DNA of 64,000 nt from Clostridiales bacterium (GTDB lineage: Bacteria; Bacillota; Clostridia; UBA1381), in contig JAQXZB010000007.1 in NCBI GenBank assembly GCA_029226975.1, positions 16,004-80,003 of the forward strand, given 5' to 3'. Positions 1 to 7,401 of the stretch are shown in pieces. Every line of letters starts with the position of its first letter. Within the stretch, counting starts at the first letter, position 1. The notes below the pieces were generated by a model. The model ran no database searches, had not been told where the DNA came from, and saw only the letters and a program-made list of their open reading frames with translations. Both the position numbers and the translations under genes were made by a program.

Positions 1-596
1 ACATAGTCCGCACCGCATTTATGCAGATACGCGTACTCGTCACTGTTCATGGGATAGACCTCAACGCCTATCACCTTAAAATATTTCTTTGCCAAGGCAC
101 AGGCTTCTCCGATATACTTAACATCGGACATTTTCCTGCTTTCGCCGGTCAGAATGAGAACTTCCTGAAGCCCGGTTTTTGCGATTGCCTGCATTTCATG
201 CTCAATCTCGTCCCTTGTGAGCCTTGCACGATGTATGCTGTTATGGCAGTTAAAGCCGCAGTAAATGCAGTAATTTTCACAGTAATTGGCAATGTATAAG
301 GGCGTGAACATCATTATCGAGTTTCCGAAATGCTTTCTCGTTTCCTCCTGTGCCCGCTGTGCGATTTCCTCCAAAAAGGGCAGTGCCGCCGGGGACAGTA
401 AAGCCTTAAAATCCTCCGGCGTTACCGTATCGTGATTAAGCGCCGCTTTCACATCGGCATCGGTGTATTTGTCATAATCATATTCTTCCATTAGCTCCGT
501 TACCTGCAAAAGCATATCCGAGTCGATAACCTCCATGCCCGGCATATATTCCATATGATTTACCCTGTTTTTAGGGTCAAGCTCTTTTATTTCCAT
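1..596 (-). CDS. thiH: 2-iminoacetate synthase ThiH, N-terminal part (runs off the window)
   Basis: Radical SAM enzyme that cleaves tyrosine to dehydroglycine (2-iminoacetate), the glycine-derived part of the thiamin thiazole. The first 198 residues are present; the rest lies beyond the left edge. The CX3CX2C cluster motif for the [4Fe-4S]/SAM centre is Cys106, Cys110 and Cys113, followed by FNCHNS, as in ThiH. The ATG at 596 sits 8 nt behind AAGGGG, so the start is well supported. It is the last visible gene of thiS-thiF-thiG-thiH, 12 nt after thiG. Use of ThiH rather than the oxygen-dependent glycine oxidase ThiO fits an anaerobe. The ribosome-binding segment coincides with a copy of the GGGGACACTAAA repeat described separately. 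Confidence 0.93.
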   Translation of the reverse strand, partial: MEIKELDPKNRVNHMEYMPGMEVIDSDMLLQVTELMEEYDYDKYTDADVKAALNHDTVTPEDFKALLSPAALPFLEEIAQRAQEETRKHFGNSIMMFTPLYIANYCENYCIYCGFNCHNSIHRARLTRDEIEHEMQAIAKTGLQEVLILTGESRKMSDVKYIGEACALAKKYFKVIGVEVYPMNSDEYAYLHKCGADY

Positions 597-608
597 TTTA
601 GTGTCCCC
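597..608 (-). repeat. First copy of a dispersed 12-base motif (GGGGACACTAAA)
   Basis: Exact minus-strand copies occur at 597, 3496, 4682, 5668, 19533, 24430 and 24536; one-base variants at 1481, 5543 and 14601. Copies of GGGGACATAAAA or GGGGACATTAAA are at 3199, 3252, 4141 and 4853, and on the opposite strand at 1467. Positions are first bases on the plus strand. This copy is intergenic and supplies the thiH ribosome binding site. Most others fall in genes as Gly-Asp-Thr-Lys, but some are read in another frame as Gly-Thr-Leu-Lys. None was found after 25 kb. Confidence 0.7.
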
Positions 609-1376
609 TTAATCTCTCAAAAATCCCGTAAGCGGCGAGGACGCGCTGGCTTTTCCCTCAACAACTCGTCCCATTCCGCAAAGGTATGCGCTTCTTCCGG
701 CTTCTATCGCCTTTTTAAACGCCTGCGCCATGACCGCAACGTCACCGGCGGTGGCAATAGCGGTGTTTGCCATAACCGCCGCCGCGCCCATTTCCATTGC
801 CTCACAGGCCTGGGAGGGCTTGCCTATTCCGGCGTCAACGATTATCGGTAAATCAATTTCATCAATGAGGATTTTTATAAAATCCTTGGTGCAAAGTCCC
901 TTGTTTGTGCCTATGGGCGCGCCCAAGGGCATAATGCACGCCGCGCCGGCATTTGCCATATCCCGCGCCGCGTTTAAATCCGGGTACATATAGGGCATTA
1001 CCACAAAGCCCTCCTTTGCAAGCTGTTCCGTTGCCTTGGCGGTTTCATAATTATCGGGCAGAAGGTATTTTGAATCCCTGATGCACTCTATCTTTATAAA
1101 ATCACCGCAGCCCAGCTCCCGCGCCAAATGCGCAATGCGCACCGCCTCCTCGGCGTTTCTTGCACCGGAGGTATTGGGCAGAAGGGTCACGCCCTTTGGA
1201 ATATAATCCAAAATATTTGCCACATCACCCGTTGCCGCCCGGCGAAGCGCCAGGGTTATTATCTGCGCCCCCGCCTGCTCTACGGCAGCCTTAATCAAAT
1301 CCAGTGAATATTTCCCGGAGCCTAAAATAAATCTCGATGTAAATTCATGTCCCTTTAAAATAAGCTTATCTTCCAT
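609..1376 (-). CDS. thiG: Thiazole synthase ThiG
   Basis: Condenses 1-deoxy-D-xylulose 5-phosphate, ThiS-thiocarboxylate sulfur and dehydroglycine into the thiazole phosphate of thiamin, in the cytoplasm. The 255-residue length is normal for the family. The Schiff-base lysine is probably Lys95 in the segment FIKIECI, followed by the expected LLPD. The glycine-rich phosphate-binding loops [11 protein letters not shown] and MANTAIA lie toward the C-terminus. It lies 14 nt after thiF and 12 nt before thiH, so the genes are co-transcribed from the promoter near 2.3 kb. Confidence 0.95.
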   Translation of the reverse strand: MEDKLILKGHEFTSRFILGSGKYSLDLIKAAVEQAGAQIITLALRRAATGDVANILDYIPKGVTLLPNTSGARNAEEAVRIAHLARELGCGDFIKIECIRDSKYLLPDNYETAKATEQLAKEGFVVMPYMYPDLNAARDMANAGAACIMPLGAPIGTNKGLCTKDFIKILIDEIDLPIIVDAGIGKPSQACEAMEMGAAAVMANTAIATAGDVAVMAQAFKKAIEAGRSAYLCGMGRVVEGKASASSPLTGFLRD

Positions 1377-1390
1377 TTATATACTTCCTT

Positions 1391-2029
1391 TCAATCCGTA
1401 TCCCGCTCTCCCAAAAGCAGTCTTATTATCATGTTCGCCTGATGCGCCGCGCATACCGTAACCCGCGGGGACATTAAACCGTTAGTGTCCCCCGAATCCG
1501 TTACTCTGTCGCCGCATATATAAAAGTTATCGGACAGGCGTTTTGTTGTTATCGAGTTTGCGCCAAGGTAACCTGCCATGCCGGAGCCGCACACAACCGT
1601 TTTACCCTCCTCAAGCATGGCATTTACAAGCAGAGCCTTATTTTCGGGGCGGTCAAAGGCTTCGCACACAAGCTCATAGCCCGAAAATACCTCCGATACA
1701 TTCTCTGCCGTTACCCGAAGGGTTTTTATTTCAATATCCGCATAAGGATTTATCTGCCACATAAGCTCCCGCGCCGCCTCGGTCTTTTTTTTGCCCAAAT
1801 GCTTTATATAATAATTCTGGCGGTTTAAATTGGTAATATCCACCTCGTCAAAATCCACCAGCAAAAGCCGTCCCACACCGGCGCGCACAAGCATCATTGC
1901 GATGTTGGAGCCAAGGCCCCCAAGCCCCGCAACGGCAACCCGCGCGTTTTTTAAGGTATTGTAAACCTCCTCGCCGTGGCGCTCGATAAGCGCCGATTTA
2001 ATCATTTCAAAATCAACCGCCACCGACAA
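1391..2029 (-). CDS. thiF: ThiS adenylyltransferase ThiF (short family-2 type)
   Basis: Adenylates the C-terminal glycine of ThiS so that it can receive sulfur. This E1-like protein has a nucleotide-binding Gly-rich loop, AGLGGLGSN, near residues 33-41, then [16 protein letters not shown], typical of MoeB/ThiF. At about 212 residues it is shorter than the roughly 250-residue E. coli protein and lacks the paired zinc-binding CXXC motifs, matching the short ThiF type seen in Firmicutes. The proposed start is TTG at 2029, because GGAGGT lies 8-9 nt upstream of it; an ATG at 2005 is the alternative but has no clear ribosome binding site. The start overlaps the end of thiS by 17 nt, which suggests translational coupling. 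Confidence 0.9.
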   Translation of the reverse strand: MSVAVDFEMIKSALIERHGEEVYNTLKNARVAVAGLGGLGSNIAMMLVRAGVGRLLLVDFDEVDITNLNRQNYYIKHLGKKKTEAARELMWQINPYADIEIKTLRVTAENVSEVFSGYELVCEAFDRPENKALLVNAMLEEGKTVVCGSGMAGYLGANSITTKRLSDNFYICGDRVTDSGDTNGLMSPRVTVCAAHQANMIIRLLLGERDTD

Positions 2030-2210
2030 AGCTTACCACCTCCAGCTTGTCCCCGTCCTTTAAGACGGTGCTTTCATACTCCGCCCGCGGAACAATTTTT
2101 CCGTTTAATTCAACGGCAACAAAGGCGGTTTTGTATTTCCTTTTTTCAATCAGCTCCAAAACGCTCACGCCCTCAAAGCCCGAAAGCTCCTCACTGTTTA
2201 CGAAAATCAT
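2013..2210 (-). CDS. thiS: Sulfur carrier protein ThiS
   Basis: Small beta-grasp protein that carries sulfur as a C-terminal thiocarboxylate to ThiG. It has 65 residues, begins [10 protein letters not shown] and ends in GGG, so it has the required terminal Gly-Gly. The ATG at 2210 is preceded by GGGAGGTG at ideal spacing. An in-frame start at 2237 would lie inside the terminator hairpin and is rejected. It is the first gene of the thiazole operon and sits directly behind a riboswitch-like terminator. Confidence 0.93.
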   Translation of the reverse strand: MIFVNSEELSGFEGVSVLELIEKRKYKTAFVAVELNGKIVPRAEYESTVLKDGDKLEVVSFVGGG

Positions 2211-2221
2211 GTTGCACCTCC

Positions 2222-2277
2222 CAAAATAAAAGGTCACGAAGAAGCCTACACCCGCGGTGGTGTACCCCTTCGTGACC
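2222..2277 (-). promoter_or_regulatory. Candidate HMP-PP (thiS motif) riboswitch with embedded terminator
   Basis: Read on the minus strand, a 10-bp stem pairs GGTCACGAAG (2268-2277) with CTTCGTGACC (2232-2241). It encloses GGG, a second hairpin TACACC-ACCGCG-GGTGTA and GGCTT. The outer stem runs directly into TTTTATTTT and then into the thiS ribosome binding site, so aptamer and intrinsic terminator are the same structure. From established knowledge, the thiS motif binds the thiamin precursor HMP-PP and was described as a terminator-embedded aptamer upstream of thiS. The gene context and two-stem layout fit that class; nucleotide-level agreement with the consensus is from memory and was not checked. 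A plain attenuator is the alternative. Confidence 0.72.
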
Positions 2278-2292
2278 GAACACTCTTTTTGT

Positions 2293-2321
2293 ATTATAAT
2301 ACAATCATCTCAATTTGTCAA
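2293..2321 (-). promoter_or_regulatory. Consensus sigma-A promoter for thiSFGH
   Basis: Minus-strand TTGACA (2316-2321), exact 17-bp spacer and TATAAT (2293-2298). Transcription would start near 2286, about 10 nt before the riboswitch stem. The -35 box overlaps the stop codon of the small gene at 2318-2488. Confidence 0.9.
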
Positions 2322-2488
2322 GCGTTTATGGGAAAAAATATTTTTGTTTCCCACTGCTCGACGGGAATTTTATCAAAATGGGAGGTAATGTATATTTCAT
2401 AGGGCGCGCCCATGTTCTGCCTGCACGAAATAACCTGCCTGTTTGGGGCTTGCTCCAAGGTCACCCCGTAATTATTTTGATAGCTCAT
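2318..2488 (-). CDS. Small hypothetical protein, 56 residues
   Basis: An ATG at 2488 opens a 56-residue frame beginning MSYQNNYGVT. AGGTG lies 5-8 nt upstream. It follows the FAD oxidoreductase gene by about 46 nt and ends exactly at the thi promoter. The middle is rich in polar and aromatic residues; there is no signal peptide or membrane segment, and the family was not recognised. A longer version of the frame running back into the oxidoreductase gene is not credible. It is supported by the ribosome binding site and by filling the gap neatly, but could still be a chance frame. Confidence 0.42.
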   Translation of the reverse strand: MSYQNNYGVTLEQAPNRQVISCRQNMGAPYEIYITSHFDKIPVEQWETKIFFPINA

Positions 2489-2534
2489 AATAGCACCTGC
2501 CCTTAGGGGAGAGTCAAGGGCTTTTTTTAAAAAA

Positions 2535-3884
2535 TTACAAATATGCACCCTGTTCCAGAAGTTTTTTTCTAAGCGATTTCGCGTCAAGCTGCAAAGCGTC
2601 TGTCCCCGATAAGGCACACATTGCCGCCGCTGTGCCTGCCGCATGTCCCGTTGCCGCGGCATTGGGCGATACCCGAACTGCCGCCTGCGCTTCAAAATCC
2701 GCACTTATGCACCGTCCGGCGCAGAGCAGATTTTTTATGTCCCTGCTCACAAGAGCGCGATAGGGTATGGAATATATTCCCCCGTACCTTAACGAGTGTC
2801 CCTTCGCATAAACATTATCGTCCTGACCGTCCGGGGAATGAACATCTATGGGGTATCCGCCCTTTGATATCGTATCCGAAAACTCCCTCTCGCTTATAAT
2901 ATCCTTGGCACTTAGGGTGTAAGCCCCCTTTATCTGCCTTGAGGAACGCACACCGATAAAAGGCCCCGTAAACTCAACCTGCGCTTTTTTAAAACCCGGT
3001 ATCCGCGTCCTTAACAGCTCTGCCACCTCCGCTGCCTGCCGCCTTCCCTCAATCTCCGCTCTTGTAAGTTCCTCGGCGTTTGTCGGGTCGGCACCGGTAA
3101 TTCTGGTGGTATTTACTATAAATTCACCTCTTCTGTCCGTTTCAAAAATCAGAATGTCCTCTCTTTTAAAGGTTATTCTGCCCTCATTTTGAGCGGATTT
3201 TAATGTCCCCGAAAATCCGCCTACAGAAAGTCTCTCGGCTTTATCTGCAATTTTTATGTCCCCTTTTAATCTGGGGAACTCGTCCGGGTTTTCCTTTATG
3301 TATTTTTTTACCGCGGCGGTATCTACGCCCGTAAGCTTGAAATTCATTGTAAGCGGCTGGCATTTACCGTCGCTCTCTCTGCCCTTTGTAAATCCCGCAC
3401 CGGCAATAAAAGCAAGCTGTGCGTCCCCGGTTGCGTCTACAAATAATTTTGCCGAAAGCTGCGCTTTTCCTCCTTTGTTATATATTTCTACAGATTTTAG
3501 TGTCCCCTCATACACCTGTGCATCGGTTATCACCGTATGATACAGAAGCTCTGCTCCGCTTTCAAGACACATTTCCTCAAGCTCCGTTTTCATTCCCTCC
3601 GCGTTAAAGGGCGTTACTGTGTAGGTATAGCCTGTGGTATCGAATATATGTCCGGCACAAAGCCCTTTGTTTTTCAATCGTTCTGTAAGCTCTGCGCCTA
3701 TTCCGCGTATTACCTGAATTTCACCGGCGTGAAAGGTCATCATGGGTCCCGTACCGCAGGCGGTAAGCGTACCGCCCAAAAAGCCGTACTGCTCGATAAG
3801 CAAAGTCCTCGCTCCCGTACGCGCAGCGGCTATGGCGGCGCAGGCTCCGGCAATCCCTCCTCCGGCAATAATTACGTCATACAT
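2535..3884 (-). CDS. FAD-dependent oxidoreductase (FAD_oxidored family)
   Basis: A 449-residue flavoprotein with an N-terminal Rossmann motif GGGIAGACAA near residues 8-17, then an acidic strand end (LLIEQ) and FLGG. The C-terminus has the second FAD contact: CAGRCIS, then RVSPNAAATGHAAG. There is no signal peptide, so it should be cytoplasmic. Relatives of this family often sit in polysaccharide loci and act on unknown sugar or carboxylate substrates. Here its start overlaps the end of the PL8 lyase gene by 13 nt, so it is coupled to lyase expression and may process a lyase product; that role is inference. It contains two repeat-motif copies in a non-GDTK reading frame (near 3199 and 3496). 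Confidence 0.85.
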   Translation of the reverse strand: MYDVIIAGGGIAGACAAIAAARTGARTLLIEQYGFLGGTLTACGTGPMMTFHAGEIQVIRGIGAELTERLKNKGLCAGHIFDTTGYTYTVTPFNAEGMKTELEEMCLESGAELLYHTVITDAQVYEGTLKSVEIYNKGGKAQLSAKLFVDATGDAQLAFIAGAGFTKGRESDGKCQPLTMNFKLTGVDTAAVKKYIKENPDEFPRLKGDIKIADKAERLSVGGFSGTLKSAQNEGRITFKREDILIFETDRRGEFIVNTTRITGADPTNAEELTRAEIEGRRQAAEVAELLRTRIPGFKKAQVEFTGPFIGVRSSRQIKGAYTLSAKDIISEREFSDTISKGGYPIDVHSPDGQDDNVYAKGHSLRYGGIYSIPYRALVSRDIKNLLCAGRCISADFEAQAAVRVSPNAAATGHAAGTAAAMCALSGTDALQLDAKSLRKKLLEQGAYL

Positions 3885-5461
3885 ATCTTAATTTCTCCCC
3901 TCTTGCGGCTCACCTCATAAAGCCTTTGCTTATATATGACCGACTGCACATTTTTGCAGTTGCTTTTTATTATAATTTCGTCCGTTTTCGGCTCTTTATG
4001 CGCGGGAAAAAGCATATATGCATACTCACCCTTTGTCTTATGCTCCTTGATTAAGGTTAAAAACTCTCCGCAATATCTTTTTTTGTCGGTATTCGATGAA
4101 ACATTTTCCCAACCGCCTTCGCGGATTTCCCGAATTACTTTTATGTCCCCGTCAGGGATATAAATACACAAGCCGCAGTCGTTTTTACCGCTTTTTACAT
4201 AAATCTGTCTGTCCGATATGCTTACCTCAGCGTCCTCGTGAAGCAGGATATTTTCAATAATTGTTTCACTGCCGCCCGTCATGTCCGCACCCAAACACAC
4301 GATTATATCCCCCAAAAAGAACCAAGCTTTTTTTCCTATATCGTTTATGTCCATGGCGCATACGCCGTTTTCTCCGAACATTTTGCCGGCGCATAAATCC
4401 TTGGTGCTTACAAAATTGGGCTTCGGATATATTCCTCTTATAACGGTTGTCCCCGGCAGACGCTCCATATCCACACAGGGAAAATACGCTCCCGAAAACC
4501 GAAATGGGTCGGTGTATAGATACAACATTCCGTCCGAGGTGTGCCATGCGGTTTGATTTTCGTTGTTTATGGACTCGAAATTTGCACTGCGCTTAGAATG
4601 CATCGCAAGCCCTGCCGCAAAGTCGTCTCGGCGCATAACCGCCCTGTCCATGGCTTTGAAATAATAAAAACCGTTTTTAATTTTAGTGTCCCCATATAGC
4701 CGCCGTATAAAATGCTCCGCTTTTTTATAGGCACTTTGCGCGGTTGAATAATACCTCGACATCTCTCTTCCGCGCACCATATCCATAAAAATACCCCGGT
4801 ACATAAAGGGCAAAAAGGCTTTCTCGATTATTTTACCTATATTTTCCGTACCTTTTATGTCCCCGAAAAGCGCAAGCATATCCGACAGCCCGGCAAGCAA
4901 TGAAAGCCCGTATCCGCCGTTATAGGGAATGTTTTTATGCTGTATAAAGGAACCGTCCTCATAAAATCCGTCTCCCTCACTCACCGTTTTTAAAATCGGT
5001 GCAATTTGGGTCTTTGCCATGTTAATCTCGTCCTCATTGCCGCATAAAATGCCGCGCAGAGCAAAAATCTCACATTCCCAAAGACGGTTTGCTCCCGTAA
5101 GAATTATTTCCCTGTGAAAATGCCGCTGTGCGCTCATATACTCTGCCAAAAGTTCAGCAGGTACGGTATCGTAAATCAATGTAAAAATCTGATTTAAGCT
5201 TCTCGGTATTCCTATTTCCCAAAACCACCAGTTTCCGAAAGGCTCGGTTTTATCGTTATAGAGGGGCAAAAGCTCATAAAGCTTACCTGTCGCCTCCCCG
5301 GCATCGCCGCCCTCCAAAAGCTCGGATAAAATCTTTGAAAAGGCAGCGTTTAAAGAATCATCGTCATAGGGCTTGGAGGTATTTTCACCGAAATAATGCA
5401 CTGCCCCGGCAGCATAGTTTTCCCTTATTATTTTTTCGTATTTTTTTATAAGCTCTTTCAT
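3872..5461 (-). CDS. Polysaccharide lyase family 8 protein, cytoplasmic and short
   Basis: PL8 enzymes cleave uronic-acid linkages in xanthan, hyaluronan or chondroitin by beta-elimination. Family hallmarks: NWWFWEIGIPRSLN (77-90), TGANR with Asn125, DGSFIQH with His175, IPYNGGYG with Tyr184, and RGREMSR around 230-236. These match the catalytic Asn-His-Tyr-Arg set. A central stretch with FESINNEN and then MERLPGTT is the usual start of the beta-sandwich part. At 529 residues it is much shorter than typical PL8 enzymes (about 750-1000) and lacks a signal peptide and a full C-terminal domain, so it probably acts on imported oligosaccharides. In this context xanthan lyase activity is the best guess. 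It overlaps the upstream heparinase-fold gene by 4 nt. Confidence 0.88.
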   Translation of the reverse strand: MKELIKKYEKIIRENYAAGAVHYFGENTSKPYDDDSLNAAFSKILSELLEGGDAGEATGKLYELLPLYNDKTEPFGNWWFWEIGIPRSLNQIFTLIYDTVPAELLAEYMSAQRHFHREIILTGANRLWECEIFALRGILCGNEDEINMAKTQIAPILKTVSEGDGFYEDGSFIQHKNIPYNGGYGLSLLAGLSDMLALFGDIKGTENIGKIIEKAFLPFMYRGIFMDMVRGREMSRYYSTAQSAYKKAEHFIRRLYGDTKIKNGFYYFKAMDRAVMRRDDFAAGLAMHSKRSANFESINNENQTAWHTSDGMLYLYTDPFRFSGAYFPCVDMERLPGTTVIRGIYPKPNFVSTKDLCAGKMFGENGVCAMDINDIGKKAWFFLGDIIVCLGADMTGGSETIIENILLHEDAEVSISDRQIYVKSGKNDCGLCIYIPDGDIKVIREIREGGWENVSSNTDKKRYCGEFLTLIKEHKTKGEYAYMLFPAHKEPKTDEIIIKSNCKNVQSVIYKQRLYEVSRKRGEIKICMT

Positions 5462-7083
5462 AATATTTTAAACGTAAGCTCAAAATCTCCGTCCGTTTCA
5501 TAATCCACAAAATACAAAACATCCTCCGAAGCGTCATGAGCTTTTAGTGTCTCCTTACTTATTTTTGGTGTTATATCACATTCGAGCACCGCATTTTTTA
5601 TAACCGCCTTGCCGTCCTTTATACAGGGCTTTATCACCGAAACAAATCTTTCGGTTATTTTATGGCATTTAGTGTCCCCAAATACAAATTTATCCTTTAA
5701 TTCCACATAATCCTCTCCGACCTCAAAGCTTCTTTTAAGGGATTTAAGTGTCTTAATATCATATGCGGCGCAAAGCTCCGTTTCAAAACAACCGTTTTCG
5801 CTTTTTATTACCGGCGCAATTTTATCTCCGCCCTCGGCTTGGAGTTGTCCGTCAATTATGGGAACGCTGTGTCCTTTTGAGGAACAGCACAATTCCTCAT
5901 AACGCTTTTCGGTAAAATAGTCATGGGTATACTCCCCCGCACCGTAATCGGCAAGAAGCTGATTATCCTTGTCGGCAATTATAAAGCTGCCCAAATCGTT
6001 GTGGTTGTGGCTTTCGCCGTTTGAGCCGCCCTTTGCGGAAAAGGCAAATTTTTTGCCTCGCTCAACGTACCAGCAGCAGTCGGCAAAAAAGCTTTCCTTT
6101 TGGGGCTCTTCCTTTATGCCCAAAAGTCCCTCGTCAAGGTAGAGAATTGACCTTAGGGCAGTGGCAAATCGGAAGCAATTGTCCACACCGTCCGAAATTT
6201 CATCGCTTATAAGCCGCACCTCGGCGCCGAAGCGGTTTCTGTAATAATGCGCCAGACCGGAATTAAAATGCGCGCTTCTTGAACAGTCGCTGTAGCTTAT
6301 AACTGTATCCCCTGCCAAAAACAAATTCTGCTGACACCGGGCAATGGCTCTGACCTTGGGATTTTTGGTTAAATCAACACCGCACTTTTCCTTATACAAA
6401 TCGGCAAACGCCGTAAAATACCAAAATCCGTAATTCCAATAGCCCAAGCCCTCCGGGCATATACCGTCATCGCCGAAGCCCGAAAGATAATTTTCCATAG
6501 CCGATAATATTCTGTCCTCTATTTGCTCAAACTCCGTCGGGAACTCGTAAAGAAACGCCATTCCCACCGACCCGGCGCATACCGCCGCCCAGTTATTTGT
6601 AATGCTTTCCCAGTTATAAACCTCCTCAATAAAGGGGCGCACCGTTCTTCTTTCGATTTCTTCGTGTATTTTTTGGCGCGTTTTTTGGGGAATTTCAATG
6701 CGTGTGCAGATTTCCGCCAATGCCTGTGCGGTTTCGGCGGCGAACAGGTCTATGACCCTCTCCGGCGCGGGATTGGATTTTTCCATATGTGCCGGCAGTG
6801 CCCAGGTAAACTCATCGCATATAACGTCAATCACACGCACCAACTCGTCCAAATGTTCCTTTTCGCCGTAAATAAGACACATCAGCGCCGACATAAGCAG
6901 TGCGCCGCGTCTTGTAAAATATACGTCCTCGTATTCCTTTCGCGAGCCGGTTTCATAGAAAATATCAAACAGCTCCCGCGTAAGCGGCAAAAACTCCCTG
7001 CCCCGGTATTCCTCATATCTTTTTTTCAGGTTTATAAGCTGTGCTTCAAAGGCTCTTAGCTCCTTTATTCTTTTAAAATCCAT
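5458..7083 (-). CDS. Heparinase II/III-family protein (putative intracellular lyase)
   Basis: A 541-residue protein with an N-terminal alpha/alpha barrel-like half, including EGLGYWNYG (211-219), and a C-terminal beta half with the heparinase II/III signature GESHNHNDLGSF (356-367). This is followed by LADYGAGEYTHDYF and a Ser/His-rich segment. The His and Tyr of that signature are the usual lyase residues. There is no signal peptide. The substrate cannot be read from sequence; with PL8 and GH88 nearby, an uronate-containing oligosaccharide is likely. It is the first gene of its operon, behind a good promoter, with GGAGG 6-7 nt before the ATG, and its end overlaps PL8 by 4 nt (ATGA). Confidence 0.82.
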   Translation of the reverse strand: MDFKRIKELRAFEAQLINLKKRYEEYRGREFLPLTRELFDIFYETGSRKEYEDVYFTRRGALLMSALMCLIYGEKEHLDELVRVIDVICDEFTWALPAHMEKSNPAPERVIDLFAAETAQALAEICTRIEIPQKTRQKIHEEIERRTVRPFIEEVYNWESITNNWAAVCAGSVGMAFLYEFPTEFEQIEDRILSAMENYLSGFGDDGICPEGLGYWNYGFWYFTAFADLYKEKCGVDLTKNPKVRAIARCQQNLFLAGDTVISYSDCSRSAHFNSGLAHYYRNRFGAEVRLISDEISDGVDNCFRFATALRSILYLDEGLLGIKEEPQKESFFADCCWYVERGKKFAFSAKGGSNGESHNHNDLGSFIIADKDNQLLADYGAGEYTHDYFTEKRYEELCCSSKGHSVPIIDGQLQAEGGDKIAPVIKSENGCFETELCAAYDIKTLKSLKRSFEVGEDYVELKDKFVFGDTKCHKITERFVSVIKPCIKDGKAVIKNAVLECDITPKISKETLKAHDASEDVLYFVDYETDGDFELTFKIL

Positions 7084-7109
7084 TTTCTTCCTCCAAAATT
7101 TTTTAGTAT

Positions 7110-7138
7110 ATTATATCATATCCGCAAATGCATTTCAA
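7110..7138 (-). promoter_or_regulatory. Promoter of the heparinase-fold/PL8/FAD oxidoreductase operon
   Basis: Minus-strand TTGAAA (7133-7138), 17-bp spacer, TATAAT (7110-7115). It follows the terminator of the upstream locus, so these three genes can be expressed separately from the large polysaccharide operon. Confidence 0.8.
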
Positions 7139-7161
7139 GCTCTTTATCCATAGGTTCCTGT

Positions 7162-7190
7162 TGAAAAAGGGGATGCCGAAAAACATCCCC
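7162..7190 (-). terminator. Intrinsic terminator ending the polysaccharide locus
   Basis: Minus-strand stem GGGGATG / CATCCCC with an 8-nt loop, followed by TTTTT. It lies about 30 nt after the 54-residue peptide gene. Confidence 0.85.
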
Positions 7191-7222
7191 TCCGTTGGCT
7201 TAAAAATATTTTTAAATCAATG

Positions 7223-7387
7223 TCACTGCTTAAACGCCGCCATATAATCGATTGACTGAACCGATGTGCCGACCACGCCCGCATCGGCAAGCGCAAGCTT
7301 TGCTTCCTGTATGCCGCTGCTTGTGATGACCTTCTCTTTGGAAAAGCGCGAGATATTCATTGACGGATCCGTATACTGCATTTTCAT
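7223..7387 (-). CDS. Small conserved-looking peptide, 54 residues
   Basis: The frame from ATG 7387 to TGA 7223 encodes a peptide beginning MKMQYTDPSMNISRF and containing KEKVITSSG. GGGGG stands 7-8 nt before the ATG, 15 nt after the stop of the preceding secreted-protein gene, and a strong terminator follows. There is no signal sequence or transmembrane segment. Short clostridial proteins with an N-terminal Y..P..EI..F..EDVITTSG pattern are familiar from annotation, some resembling precursor peptides, but no function is established for this one. Placement at the end of a glycan operon and a good start make a real gene likely. Confidence 0.6.
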   Translation of the reverse strand: MKMQYTDPSMNISRFSKEKVITSSGIQEAKLALADAGVVGTSVQSIDYMAAFKQ

Positions 7388-7401
7388 AATGAATACCCCC
7401 T

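Noticed and set aside
2211..2310. TPP riboswitch upstream of thiS
   Set aside because: No CUGAGA or ACCUGAUCUGG-type conserved elements and only about 60 nt of leader; the structure fits the small thiS-motif type instead.
2489..2704. Long version of the 56-residue hypothetical protein
   Set aside because: The upstream part lies in the wrong frame inside the FAD oxidoreductase gene and is Arg-rich, as expected for a shadow frame.
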